Position numbers and translations under genes: made by a program | Notes under the pieces: generated by a model | The model's database searches: none | Seen by the model: the letters and a program-made list of their open reading frames with translations, nothing else | What the model was told of the DNA's origin: nothing | Source of the DNA: CALAGJ01 sp964293305 | GTDB lineage: Bacteria; Bacteroidota; Bacteroidia; Chitinophagales; Chitinophagaceae | DNA: 22,580 nt | Direction: 5' to 3' | Assembly (NCBI GenBank): GCA_964293305.1 | Contig: CAXYYO010000049.1 | Location: 1 to 22,580, forward strand | Part shown: piece by piece, positions 7,597 through 14,862 of the stretch | Position numbering within the stretch: position 1 is the first letter of the stretch | Layout of the letters: every line of letters begins with the position of its first letter

Positions 7597-9858
7597 ATGG
7601 AACAGGAGCAGGTAATAGATAATCCGATTATTCCGGTTTATAATCTGAATGAAGAACAGGAAAAGCAGTTAATCTTAAGACATTATCGTGGCCTTTTGCG
7701 GGCACTCAGACCCAAGCTAAAAAAGAATGATAAAAGTGTGGTACGCTCTGCATTTGAAATGGCAGCTAAAGCACACAAAAGCATGCGCAGAAAAAGTGGA
7801 GAACCGTATATTTTACATCCCATTGCGGTTGCAATGATTTGTGTAGAAGAAATTGGGTTAGGTGTTCGCAGTTCTGTGTGTAGCTTGCTGCATGATACAG
7901 TAGAAGATACAGATATAACCCTGGAAGATATAAAGAGCGAGTTTAATAATGAAATTGCAAAAATTGTAGATGGCCTTACAAAAATCTCAAATGTAATTGA
8001 CGCTAATTCATCTGCTCAGGCAGAAAATTTTAAGAAGATATTATTAACCCTTACTGATGATCCTCGTGTTATATTGATAAAGCTAGCAGACCGCCTGCAC
8101 AATATGCGCACACTGGATTATATGAAGCGGGAAAAGCAGCTTAAAATTGCAAGCGAAACGGTATGGGTTTATGCACCCTTAGCACATCGCATGGGTTTAT
8201 ACAATCTAAAAACCGAACTGGAAGATTTATCCATGAAATACATGGAGCCAGAGGAATATAAAGAAATTGCCAGGCGATTGTCTGAAACCAAAAGGGAGCG
8301 CACCAGATATATTAATGAATTCATCAAACCGCTCAAGGAAAAATTGGAAAAGAATGGTATTCCATTTGAAATATATGGCCGACCAAAAAGCATCCATTCT
8401 ATCTGGAATAAAATAAAAAAGAAAGGTGTAACATTTGATGAAGTGTATGACCTTTTTGCCATTCGAGTTATACTGGATATAAATGGACCAACAGAAAAAG
8501 AAGAATGTTGGAGAATTTACAGCATTATCACCAATGAATACCAGCCCAGTACCGAAAGATTGAGGGACTGGCTGAGTAAACCCAAGAGTAATGGTTACGA
8601 AGCACTACATACCACTGTAATGGGCCCACAGGGTAGGTGGGTGGAAGTGCAGGTGCGCACTAAGCGCATGAATGATATAGCAGAAAAAGGGCTGGCAGCT
8701 CATTACAAATACAAAGAAGATACCGGTAGCAATAATTCGGAGGATCGTTTTGATAAATGGTTTTCACAAATAAGAGAAATCATCAGTAGCCAAGATACAG
8801 ATAGTGTGGATTTTTTGCAAGATTTTAAACTGAGTTTTCTTGCAGAAGAAATTTATATATATACCCCCAACGGAGATGTCAAAATGCTACCGGTAAACAG
8901 CACGGCACTTGATTTTGCTTTTGCCATTCATAGTGCAGTGGGTAGTAAGTGTATAGGGGTAAAAGTGAACCATAAATTGATGCCTATTAGCCATATTTTG
9001 CGCAGTGGGGATCAGGTGGAAATAATAACCAGTCAAAAGCAAAAGCCAACTGAGGATTGGTTGAAATTTGTAATAACTGCAAAGGCAAAAGCAAAAATAA
9101 AAGACGCACTCAGAGAGGAAAAAAGAAAAATTGCAGACGAAGGCAAATACCAATTGCAAAGAAAATTAAACAGTATTGGTGCTGCTTTCAGCCAATTTAA
9201 CATTGAAGAATTGGTTGGGTACTATAAGAAACTCAATCAATTAGAACTATTCTACCAAATTGCAACAAAGCGGTTAGATATTTCGGATATCAAAAATTTA
9301 GTGGTACATGGTGATCGGTTGGAGATACCAAAGCCACAAAAAATAATAACTGAAATTAAGGCATTTTCTGATAATAAACCAGTAGCAAAAAAAGAGGGAG
9401 AGCTTTTGGTATTTGGAGAAAGTAGTGATAAAATAAAATACAATTTAGCAAAATGCTGTAATCCAATACCAGGGGATGATGTTTTTGGATTTGTGAGTGT
9501 GGGCAAGGGTTTAGTGATACATCGTACTAACTGCCCGAATGCTACAAAAATGCTGGCTAATTATGGACATCGCATTGTAAAAACAAAATGGGCTATTAAT
9601 AAGGAAGTATCCTTTTTAACCGGTATTAAAATTATTGGTTTGGACGATGTAGGTGTCGTAAATAAAATAACCAATATCATCAGTGGAGATATGGGTATCA
9701 ATATCAGCGCCATCTCCATTGAGAGTCAAAACGGGATATTTCAGGGTTTAATCAAAATATTTGTACAAGACAAAGAGCAGTTAGAAGTACTTACTAATCG
9801 CTTGAAAAGCTTGCCGGGTATTGAATCTGTGGATCGTTTCGATACGGAAGTTGGGTGA
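7597..9858 (+). CDS. Bifunctional (p)ppGpp synthetase/hydrolase, RelA/SpoT family
   Basis: The 753-residue protein makes and degrades the stringent-response alarmone (p)ppGpp. The HD hydrolase domain (about 50-200) keeps His74, His99-Asp100, Glu103-Asp104 in LLHDTVEDT and Asp165 in KLADRLHNM, so hydrolysis is probably active. The synthetase domain (about 255-372) keeps Asp285 in YDLFAIR, SNGYEALHT (331-339) and catalytic Glu350 in EVQVRT. These are followed by a TGS domain (about 418-478), a helical region, a zinc-finger/CC domain with CC at 620-621 and Cys646, and a C-terminal ACT domain (about 672-750). Because both catalytic sites are complete, a bifunctional Rel/SpoT type is favoured over a RelA-only type. 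The start is the ATG of MEQEQVID; an in-frame ATG 26 codons upstream adds unconserved sequence. Confidence 0.95.
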   Translation: MEQEQVIDNPIIPVYNLNEEQEKQLILRHYRGLLRALRPKLKKNDKSVVRSAFEMAAKAHKSMRRKSGEPYILHPIAVAMICVEEIGLGVRSSVCSLLHDTVEDTDITLEDIKSEFNNEIAKIVDGLTKISNVIDANSSAQAENFKKILLTLTDDPRVILIKLADRLHNMRTLDYMKREKQLKIASETVWVYAPLAHRMGLYNLKTELEDLSMKYMEPEEYKEIARRLSETKRERTRYINEFIKPLKEKLEKNGIPFEIYGRPKSIHSIWNKIKKKGVTFDEVYDLFAIRVILDINGPTEKEECWRIYSIITNEYQPSTERLRDWLSKPKSNGYEALHTTVMGPQGRWVEVQVRTKRMNDIAEKGLAAHYKYKEDTGSNNSEDRFDKWFSQIREIISSQDTDSVDFLQDFKLSFLAEEIYIYTPNGDVKMLPVNSTALDFAFAIHSAVGSKCIGVKVNHKLMPISHILRSGDQVEIITSQKQKPTEDWLKFVITAKAKAKIKDALREEKRKIADEGKYQLQRKLNSIGAAFSQFNIEELVGYYKKLNQLELFYQIATKRLDISDIKNLVVHGDRLEIPKPQKIITEIKAFSDNKPVAKKEGELLVFGESSDKIKYNLAKCCNPIPGDDVFGFVSVGKGLVIHRTNCPNATKMLANYGHRIVKTKWAINKEVSFLTGIKIIGLDDVGVVNKITNIISGDMGINISAISIESQNGIFQGLIKIFVQDKEQLEVLTNRLKSLPGIESVDRFDTEVG

Positions 9859-9902
9859 AATTGATGCTTAATTTTTTTGAATTTTCATTGTCTTTTTTAA
9901 AG

Positions 9903-9918
9903 AATCCAAGATTGGATT
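9903..9918. repeat. Small inverted repeat upstream of proC
   Basis: AATCCA (9903-9908) and TGGATT (9913-9918) are perfect 6-base complements around AGAT, in the rel-proC spacer. There is no T-tract after it, so it is not a clear terminator. It could be an operator or chance. Confidence 0.25.
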
Positions 9919-9986
9919 AGTGAATATCTTCTCCATATTTATGTAAACCAACGTGCATTGTGTTTCTTTGCACCAAGTTTACAAGA

Positions 9987-10787
9987 ATGAACCACAAAAT
10001 ATCCATTGTTGGGGGAGGAAATTTAGGTACTGCTATCGCAGAAGGACTTATAAAGAGTGGATTTATAGCACCTCAAAATATCCTTATTACCAAAAGAAAT
10101 ATAAATACGCTTGAGCACCTCAAATGTCAGGGTGTGCAGGTGTCTGATAATAATAATGATGCACTTTCTTTTACAGACTTTATTTTGCTTGCTGTAAAAC
10201 CATTTCAAATAAAAGAAGTATTACAATCCTTGAAGCCAAACCTAGTAGCTGGTAGGCATGTAATCTGTAGTGTGATAACCGGCGTATGGATGGATGATAT
10301 TAAATCAATTGTGGGAGATGGATTTACCCTCTTCCGTGCCATGCCAAATACAGCTATTGCCATTCAACAAAGCATAACCTGTATATGTAGTGAAAATGCT
10401 GACAACACTCAGTCTGCTTTTGTGGAAGAGGTGTTTAATAACCTAGGTAAAACTGTTTTTATTGAAGAAAAACTGATGGATGCAGCTACCGTATTAGGAG
10501 CCTGTGGTACTGCTTATGCCATGAGATACATCAGGGCAAATATTCAAGGTGGTATTGAAATTGGTTTTGATGCAAAAACAGCTTCACTCATAGCTGCACA
10601 AACTGTTAAAGGTGCCGCTGAATTATTACTCTCAAAACACACACACCCTGAGCAGGAAATTGATAAAGTAACAACTCCTAAAGGCTGCACCATTGCCGGA
10701 CTAAATGAAATGGAACATCAAGGGTTTAGCTCATCTTTAATAAAAGGAGTTGTAACCAGTTATAAAAAAATTGTAAACGATATGTAA
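9987..10787 (+). CDS. proC: Pyrroline-5-carboxylate reductase
   Basis: The 266-residue enzyme reduces 1-pyrroline-5-carboxylate to proline with NAD(P)H, the last step of proline synthesis. The N-terminal Rossmann loop is GGGNLGTAIAEG (9-20), followed by LLAVKP (67-72), FRAMPNT (116-122), and the C-terminal family signature TTPKGCTIAGLNEME (229-243). Length is normal. The chosen start is the ATG of MNHKISIVGGG, since the family begins directly with the Rossmann strand; a GTG nine codons upstream is open but unlikely. The next gene, mqnE, follows after 30 bases, so the two may share a transcript, though they act in different pathways. Confidence 0.95.
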   Translation: MNHKISIVGGGNLGTAIAEGLIKSGFIAPQNILITKRNINTLEHLKCQGVQVSDNNNDALSFTDFILLAVKPFQIKEVLQSLKPNLVAGRHVICSVITGVWMDDIKSIVGDGFTLFRAMPNTAIAIQQSITCICSENADNTQSAFVEEVFNNLGKTVFIEEKLMDAATVLGACGTAYAMRYIRANIQGGIEIGFDAKTASLIAAQTVKGAAELLLSKHTHPEQEIDKVTTPKGCTIAGLNEMEHQGFSSSLIKGVVTSYKKIVNDM

Positions 10788-10817
10788 CTAACTGTGCATG
10801 TTTTTGTTTATATATAA

Positions 10818-11984
10818 ATGAATGGAAAGGAAAAAGAAATGATGGAAATAGCACCAGCAATCAACGAAATACTGAGCAACGAATCGGATAAAAATCTGCA
10901 ATCAATTGCTGAAAAGGTTTTTAATGGAGAAAGAATAACACCCGAAGAAGGCCTGTATCTTTTTAACTATGCATCAGTTTCTTTCTGCGGTATGCTTGCA
11001 AACTACATCAGAGAAAAGAAACATGGTGACATAACATATTTTAATCGAAATTTTCATATTGAACCCACAAATGTTTGTGTGTTTAGTTGCAATTTTTGTT
11101 CTTATAGTAAGCTATATGCTAAGCGGGATGAAGGTTGGGAGCTGAGTATGGACCAAATGATGCATATTGTAAAAAAATATGACGATCAGCCCGTTACAGA
11201 AGTGCATATTGTGGGAGGGGTGCATCCAAAAATGAATCTTGATTTTTTTGTGGATCTAGTAAAAGCCATTAAAGCCCACCGTCCAAAGTTGCATATAAAA
11301 GGATTTACACCTGTTGAATTGGATTATATGTTTCGCAAGGCAAAAGTTGATGTGTTGGAAGGTATGAAGCGCCTTAAAGAAGCAGGATTAGACAGCCTGC
11401 CAGGTGGTGGTGCAGAAATATTTGATCCAGAAATCAGGCAACAAATTGCTGCTGATAAAGTGGATGCAAATGGGTGGCTGCTCATTCATCAAACTGCTCA
11501 TGAGCTGGGCATGCATTCAAACGCAACCATGTTGTATGGTCATATAGAAGCACCGAAACATCGCATAGATCACATGGAAAGGCTCAGGACTTTACAGGAC
11601 AAAACTGGTGGATTCAATACTTTTATACCACTTAAATTTAGAAATAAGGATAATGATATGAGTCATATTCCGGAATCTACTTTGGTGGAGGATATGAAGC
11701 TTTATGCTATTGCCAGAATTTATATGGATAACTTTCCACACCTAAAAGCCTATTGGCCTATGCTGGGTAGAAATCAAGCTCAAATGACACTTTCTTTTGG
11801 TGTGAATGATCTGGATGGCACCATTGATGATACCACAAAAATTTATAGCATGGCGGGTAGTGAGGAACAAAATCCTGCTATGACAACTGAGGAGCTTAAA
11901 GCGCTGATTCAACAAGCCAAGAGAATACCTGCCGAAAGAGATACTTTGTATAATGTCATAAAAGCAGATAAGGAACTGTTGTAG
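10818..11984 (+). CDS. mqnE: Aminofutalosine synthase (radical SAM)
   Basis: The 388-residue radical-SAM enzyme joins SAM-derived adenosyl radical chemistry to 3-[(1-carboxyvinyl)oxy]benzoate to give aminofutalosine, an early step of the futalosine route to menaquinone. The iron-sulfur ligands are Cys87, Cys91 and Cys94 in CVFSCNFC (CX3CX2C). The stretches HIVGGVHP, LPGGGAEIF, MLYGHIE and the C-terminal IPAERDTLYN are those of the MqnE/MqnC/CofH family; the GGGAEIF and ERDTLYN forms favour MqnE over the cyclic dehypoxanthine futalosine enzyme MqnC. No other mqn gene is nearby, which is common for this dispersed pathway. The gene converges on the DUF4296 gene over a palindrome. Confidence 0.88.
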   Translation: MNGKEKEMMEIAPAINEILSNESDKNLQSIAEKVFNGERITPEEGLYLFNYASVSFCGMLANYIREKKHGDITYFNRNFHIEPTNVCVFSCNFCSYSKLYAKRDEGWELSMDQMMHIVKKYDDQPVTEVHIVGGVHPKMNLDFFVDLVKAIKAHRPKLHIKGFTPVELDYMFRKAKVDVLEGMKRLKEAGLDSLPGGGAEIFDPEIRQQIAADKVDANGWLLIHQTAHELGMHSNATMLYGHIEAPKHRIDHMERLRTLQDKTGGFNTFIPLKFRNKDNDMSHIPESTLVEDMKLYAIARIYMDNFPHLKAYWPMLGRNQAQMTLSFGVNDLDGTIDDTTKIYSMAGSEEQNPAMTTEELKALIQQAKRIPAERDTLYNVIKADKELL

Positions 11985-11998
11985 TAGAAAAATAAATC

Positions 11999-12024
11999 GA
12001 AGAAAATCATATATGATTTTCTTC
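11999..12024. terminator. 26-bp perfect palindrome between convergent genes
   Basis: The half-sites GAAGAAAATCATA and TATGATTTTCTTC form a perfect palindrome with no spacer, in the 45-base gap between the mqnE stop and the stop of the convergent DUF4296 gene. As RNA it would fold from either strand. It is AT-rich and has no long U tail, so a bidirectional terminator role is inferred from position. Confidence 0.5.
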
Positions 12025-12029
12025 ATCAT

Positions 12030-12407
12030 TCACTTCAAGCTATCACTAATTTTTGGCTTACTGCTATATTTCATTTCTCTGGAATGCTGGGCCATATTAT
12101 TCATAGAGTCCAATAAAGCTCTGTTACTTGCAGGATGTTTTTGATACCAGGTAAAACTTTTATAAAATTGATCTTTACTAATTTTATGCAAGCTAAACAC
12201 CCTATTGTAAAGATGATATAAACTATCTTTTGTAAGTGTGGAGTCTCTGTATTTTCTATTTTCCCAAAAGGTTTCAGCCTTGGTTAAGTCCCACATAATG
12301 GGAATCATCTTTTTAGGTTGTATCACATTTTTGGGGATTTCATTTTCATTGCTACAAGCCATAAAAAGGAAACTGAAAACGATAAAATATTTTATCCTTT
12401 TTATCAT
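12030..12407 (-). CDS. DUF4296 domain lipoprotein
   Basis: The 125-residue protein begins with a lipoprotein signal peptide: basic IKRIK, a hydrophobic run, and the lipobox FMAC with Cys18 as the lipidation site. The mature part, with the KMIPIMWDLTKAETF start and short alternating helices, fits DUF4296, a small family found in Bacteroidota with no known function. Its ATG overlaps the stop of the DUF4835 gene by four bases (ATGA), so the two are translationally coupled. The position at the end of the coaBC operon suggests an envelope role together with the DUF4835 protein, which is inference. Confidence 0.8.
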   Translation of the reverse strand: MIKRIKYFIVFSFLFMACSNENEIPKNVIQPKKMIPIMWDLTKAETFWENRKYRDSTLTKDSLYHLYNRVFSLHKISKDQFYKSFTWYQKHPASNRALLDSMNNMAQHSREMKYSSKPKISDSLK

Positions 12408-13324
12408 CTCAATTCTTGTCTGTATTTATCACTATTTGTTATGTCAATAGTAGCTAAAATTTCTTTTGCTTCATTTTTTGAGGCAGGATCAGCTTTCTTA
12501 AAAACACCAACAAACTCCTGATATTTTCCTTGTAGAAATGTTTGCAAAGCCATAGTGTTTGGGTATTGCTGATTAAATTGTTGCATTAGATTTAGGGCAT
12601 CCAATACACCCAGTCTTGCATTGTCTTTATCTTCAAACATGGCATCCAAACCTGCACGGTAATAGTTATATATTAAATCATGCAGTTCATTATATTTACT
12701 ACTATTCCAGTTTTCAGCCAACCAATACCTGTTCCTAATGCCATCAAAAGATTTCCATCCGGATATGCTTGAATTTTCCGGAGCATTATTCACAATATTT
12801 TGCGATTTTTTAAAATAATCTTCACCACCTTTTGGACTAAATGAATCATAGTTTAATCCAATTATCAGATAAGAATAATATGCAAATACTGCGGTTAGAT
12901 TAGCCACAAGTGGGTCACTACCCTGCACCCTGTTTTCATTAAACTCCATGGGTTGAAACTGTACATATTTAAATGTAATATCAGCATCTTGATAATTGAG
13001 TAGGCTAGCCAGATAAGTACTATTATATACAGGTCTTACAGCTTGTACAGTTAGTGTAGCATTATAAATATTTTCTTCTTCTGTGCTATTGATATTTAGC
13101 AAATAATTACACACAATTTTCTCTTGAAGTTGGAAGTTGTCTGGGGTCCATTTCCGCTTGTTAATAAAATCTGTGAGTTGTGTTTGAAGCGTTGTAAAAA
13201 TTGTTTTATCTATAGAGCTGGATATCTGCTGTGCATTTACAGTAACCCTTCCGTTAAACTCCTGTGCCATAGCACAATTGCCTATCAAAAAAATAATAAT
13301 AAAAATATTGATTTTATGCTTCAT
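12404..13324 (-). CDS. DUF4835 family secreted protein (PorD-like)
   Basis: The 306-residue protein has a signal peptide (about 1-20, ending AMAQEF) and a mature sequence starting with FNGRVTVNAQQI, typical of DUF4835. Further family-like stretches are LTDFINKRKWTPDNF and YYRAGLDAMFEDKDNARLGV. I recall this family being named PorD, a type IX secretion component, in some annotations; the molecular role is not established from the sequence. In Bacteroidota it commonly follows coaBC, as here, where its start overlaps the coaBC stop by eleven bases. The start is the ATG of MKHKINIF, because the signal peptide begins there; the frame is open 45 codons upstream inside coaBC but that part has no support. 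Confidence 0.85.
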   Translation of the reverse strand: MKHKINIFIIIFLIGNCAMAQEFNGRVTVNAQQISSSIDKTIFTTLQTQLTDFINKRKWTPDNFQLQEKIVCNYLLNINSTEEENIYNATLTVQAVRPVYNSTYLASLLNYQDADITFKYVQFQPMEFNENRVQGSDPLVANLTAVFAYYSYLIIGLNYDSFSPKGGEDYFKKSQNIVNNAPENSSISGWKSFDGIRNRYWLAENWNSSKYNELHDLIYNYYRAGLDAMFEDKDNARLGVLDALNLMQQFNQQYPNTMALQTFLQGKYQEFVGVFKKADPASKNEAKEILATIDITNSDKYRQELR

Positions 13325-14510
13325 GTATCTGTTGAATGATGTTTGAAATAATCTGTTTTGCAATGATAGATTTATCCGCCAATGATAAACTTTGTTCCCC
13401 ACCATTTGCCGTAAATATGGTAACTTTATTGGTATCATGTCCAAAACCAGCACGCTCATCCCGCAGGGAATTCATAACAATCATATCAGCATTTTTTGAT
13501 TGCAATTTTCCAAGAGCATATTCTTTTTCATTGTTTGTTTCCAATGCAAAACCTACCAAATATTGATGCTTTTTATTGGCACCCAACCAGCCAAGTATAT
13601 CTTTAGTTTTTACTAAATTTAGCTGCATGGCATTGCCGCTTTTTTTGATTTTTTCAGCTTGCTTAGTTTCAGGAGAATAATCGGCCACAGCGGCACTCAT
13701 TATTTCTATATCCATTTCCGCATGCATGGCTGTACAGGTTTCAAACATTTCGGCTGCTGTTTGCACCCTTTTTACCACTATGCCATTATAAGCCACTTCT
13801 TGTGCAGATGGGCCAGATACCAATACAACTTCTGCGCCTTGCATATACAGGGCTTCTGCAAGTGCAAAACCCATTTTGCCAGATGAATGATTGCCAATAA
13901 ATCGCACAGGGTCCAAAGGTTCATAGGTAGGGCCGGCACTTACCATTGCTTTTTTACCTTTTAACGCAGACCCTCTGAAAATATTTTCTTCTAAAAATTG
14001 TATAATCGTTTCTGGCTCTGCCATACGGCCCTCCCCATATAAGCCACTAGCAAGCGCACCATTGCCCACCGGTATTACTTTGTGACCGATACTTTGCAGC
14101 CATTCAATATTTTTTTTAGTAGACGCATGGTGCCACATATCTTCATCCATAGCAGGAGACACTACCACGGGGCATGTAGCAGAAAGATATACTGCCAGCA
14201 ATAAATTATCGCATGCACCATTAGCCATTTTTGATAAAGTATTACAACTCAGCGGAGCCATCAGCATTACATCGGCCCACCGGCCCAGCATTACATGATT
14301 TGACCATTGATCTTCATTGAACAATTCAGTAATCACTTTATTATTGCTTAAAGTGCCCAGTACAAGCGGTGATACAAAATGATGCGCAGCAGGAGTCATC
14401 ATTACCTTAACTTCTGCACCCGCTTTTGTAAGTAGCCTCACTAGTAAAATGGACTTATACGCAGCAATACTTCCTGATATGCCCAGCAATATTTTTTTGC
14501 CCTTTAACAT
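13314..14510 (-). CDS. coaBC: Bifunctional phosphopantothenoylcysteine decarboxylase / phosphopantothenate-cysteine ligase
   Basis: The 398-residue fusion enzyme makes 4'-phosphopantetheine for coenzyme A: the C-terminal CoaB part joins cysteine to 4'-phosphopantothenate and the N-terminal CoaC flavoprotein part decarboxylates the product. CoaC shows GISGSIAAYK (10-19), active-site His72 in NHVMLGRWAD, and SPAMDEDMW (118-126; Asp in place of the Asn of the classic PAMN motif). The flexible clamp reads GALASGLYGEGRMAEP, with Ser155 where E. coli has Cys158. CoaB shows SAGPTYEPLDPVRF, GNHSSGKMG, AAVADY and EKIKK. The start is the ATG of MLKGKKILLG, the family's usual beginning; a TTG eight codons earlier is open but unlikely. 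It heads the coaBC-DUF4835-DUF4296 operon. Confidence 0.95.
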   Translation of the reverse strand: MLKGKKILLGISGSIAAYKSILLVRLLTKAGAEVKVMMTPAAHHFVSPLVLGTLSNNKVITELFNEDQWSNHVMLGRWADVMLMAPLSCNTLSKMANGACDNLLLAVYLSATCPVVVSPAMDEDMWHHASTKKNIEWLQSIGHKVIPVGNGALASGLYGEGRMAEPETIIQFLEENIFRGSALKGKKAMVSAGPTYEPLDPVRFIGNHSSGKMGFALAEALYMQGAEVVLVSGPSAQEVAYNGIVVKRVQTAAEMFETCTAMHAEMDIEIMSAAVADYSPETKQAEKIKKSGNAMQLNLVKTKDILGWLGANKKHQYLVGFALETNNEKEYALGKLQSKNADMIVMNSLRDERAGFGHDTNKVTIFTANGGEQSLSLADKSIIAKQIISNIIQQIHEA

Positions 14511-14603
14511 GGGTGCAAAATAAGGGAATAGCAAAATGTAATTTCCATTGTATACTGCACACCCTTTATTTTAACTACATTTAAGTTTGTTGAAGATATT
14601 TTT

Positions 14604-14692
14604 TGGGCTTGTCCCTATGGGCCGGGCTTTACGCTACAAGTCCTCACCATTCGTGCCTCATGGTTCCGGGCTTTCCACTTCAATCCCTCACG
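14604..14692. repeat. Intergenic repeat element with two CCGGGCTTT half-units
   Basis: Two 26-base units at 14622-14647 and 14666-14691 both begin CCGGGCTTT and end CCTCAC, and agree at 21 of 26 positions, 44 bases apart. They are preceded by GGGCTTGTCCCTATGGG. GC content is clearly above that of the surrounding DNA. The whole resembles, from memory, a dispersed intergenic element frequent in Bacteroidota genomes. It occupies the 14511-14862 spacer between the divergent coaBC and S74 genes; the rest of the spacer is AT-rich with only the promoter noted separately. Confidence 0.6.
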
Positions 14693-14838
14693 CAGTATGC
14701 AGAACAGGGTTTTATAGATTGGATAAATAATTATTGAATCACATGCCTTAACCTTCTATGAAAATAGCCCATTTTCTCCTTTCACTCATTTATAACAACC
14801 ACTCACTCATTGCGCCATGCGCAAAAAAATAATAAAAA

Positions 14839-14846
14839 TATTTTTG
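14839..14846 (+). promoter_or_regulatory. Bacteroidota-type -7 promoter element
   Basis: TATTTTTG fits TAnnTTTG exactly and ends 16 bases before the ATG of the S74-domain gene. A TTG at 14810-14812 lies 26 bases upstream, longer than the usual ~19-20 spacing, so the -33 element is doubtful. Confidence 0.45.
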
Positions 14847-14862
14847 AATAAAATGAAATAAA

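Noticed and set aside
9960..9986. An earlier GTG start for proC.
   Set aside because: The nine extra residues precede the Rossmann strand with which the family normally begins.
13325..13459. A 45-codon N-terminal extension of the DUF4835 protein.
   Set aside because: It lies fully inside coaBC in another frame and would bury the clear signal peptide.
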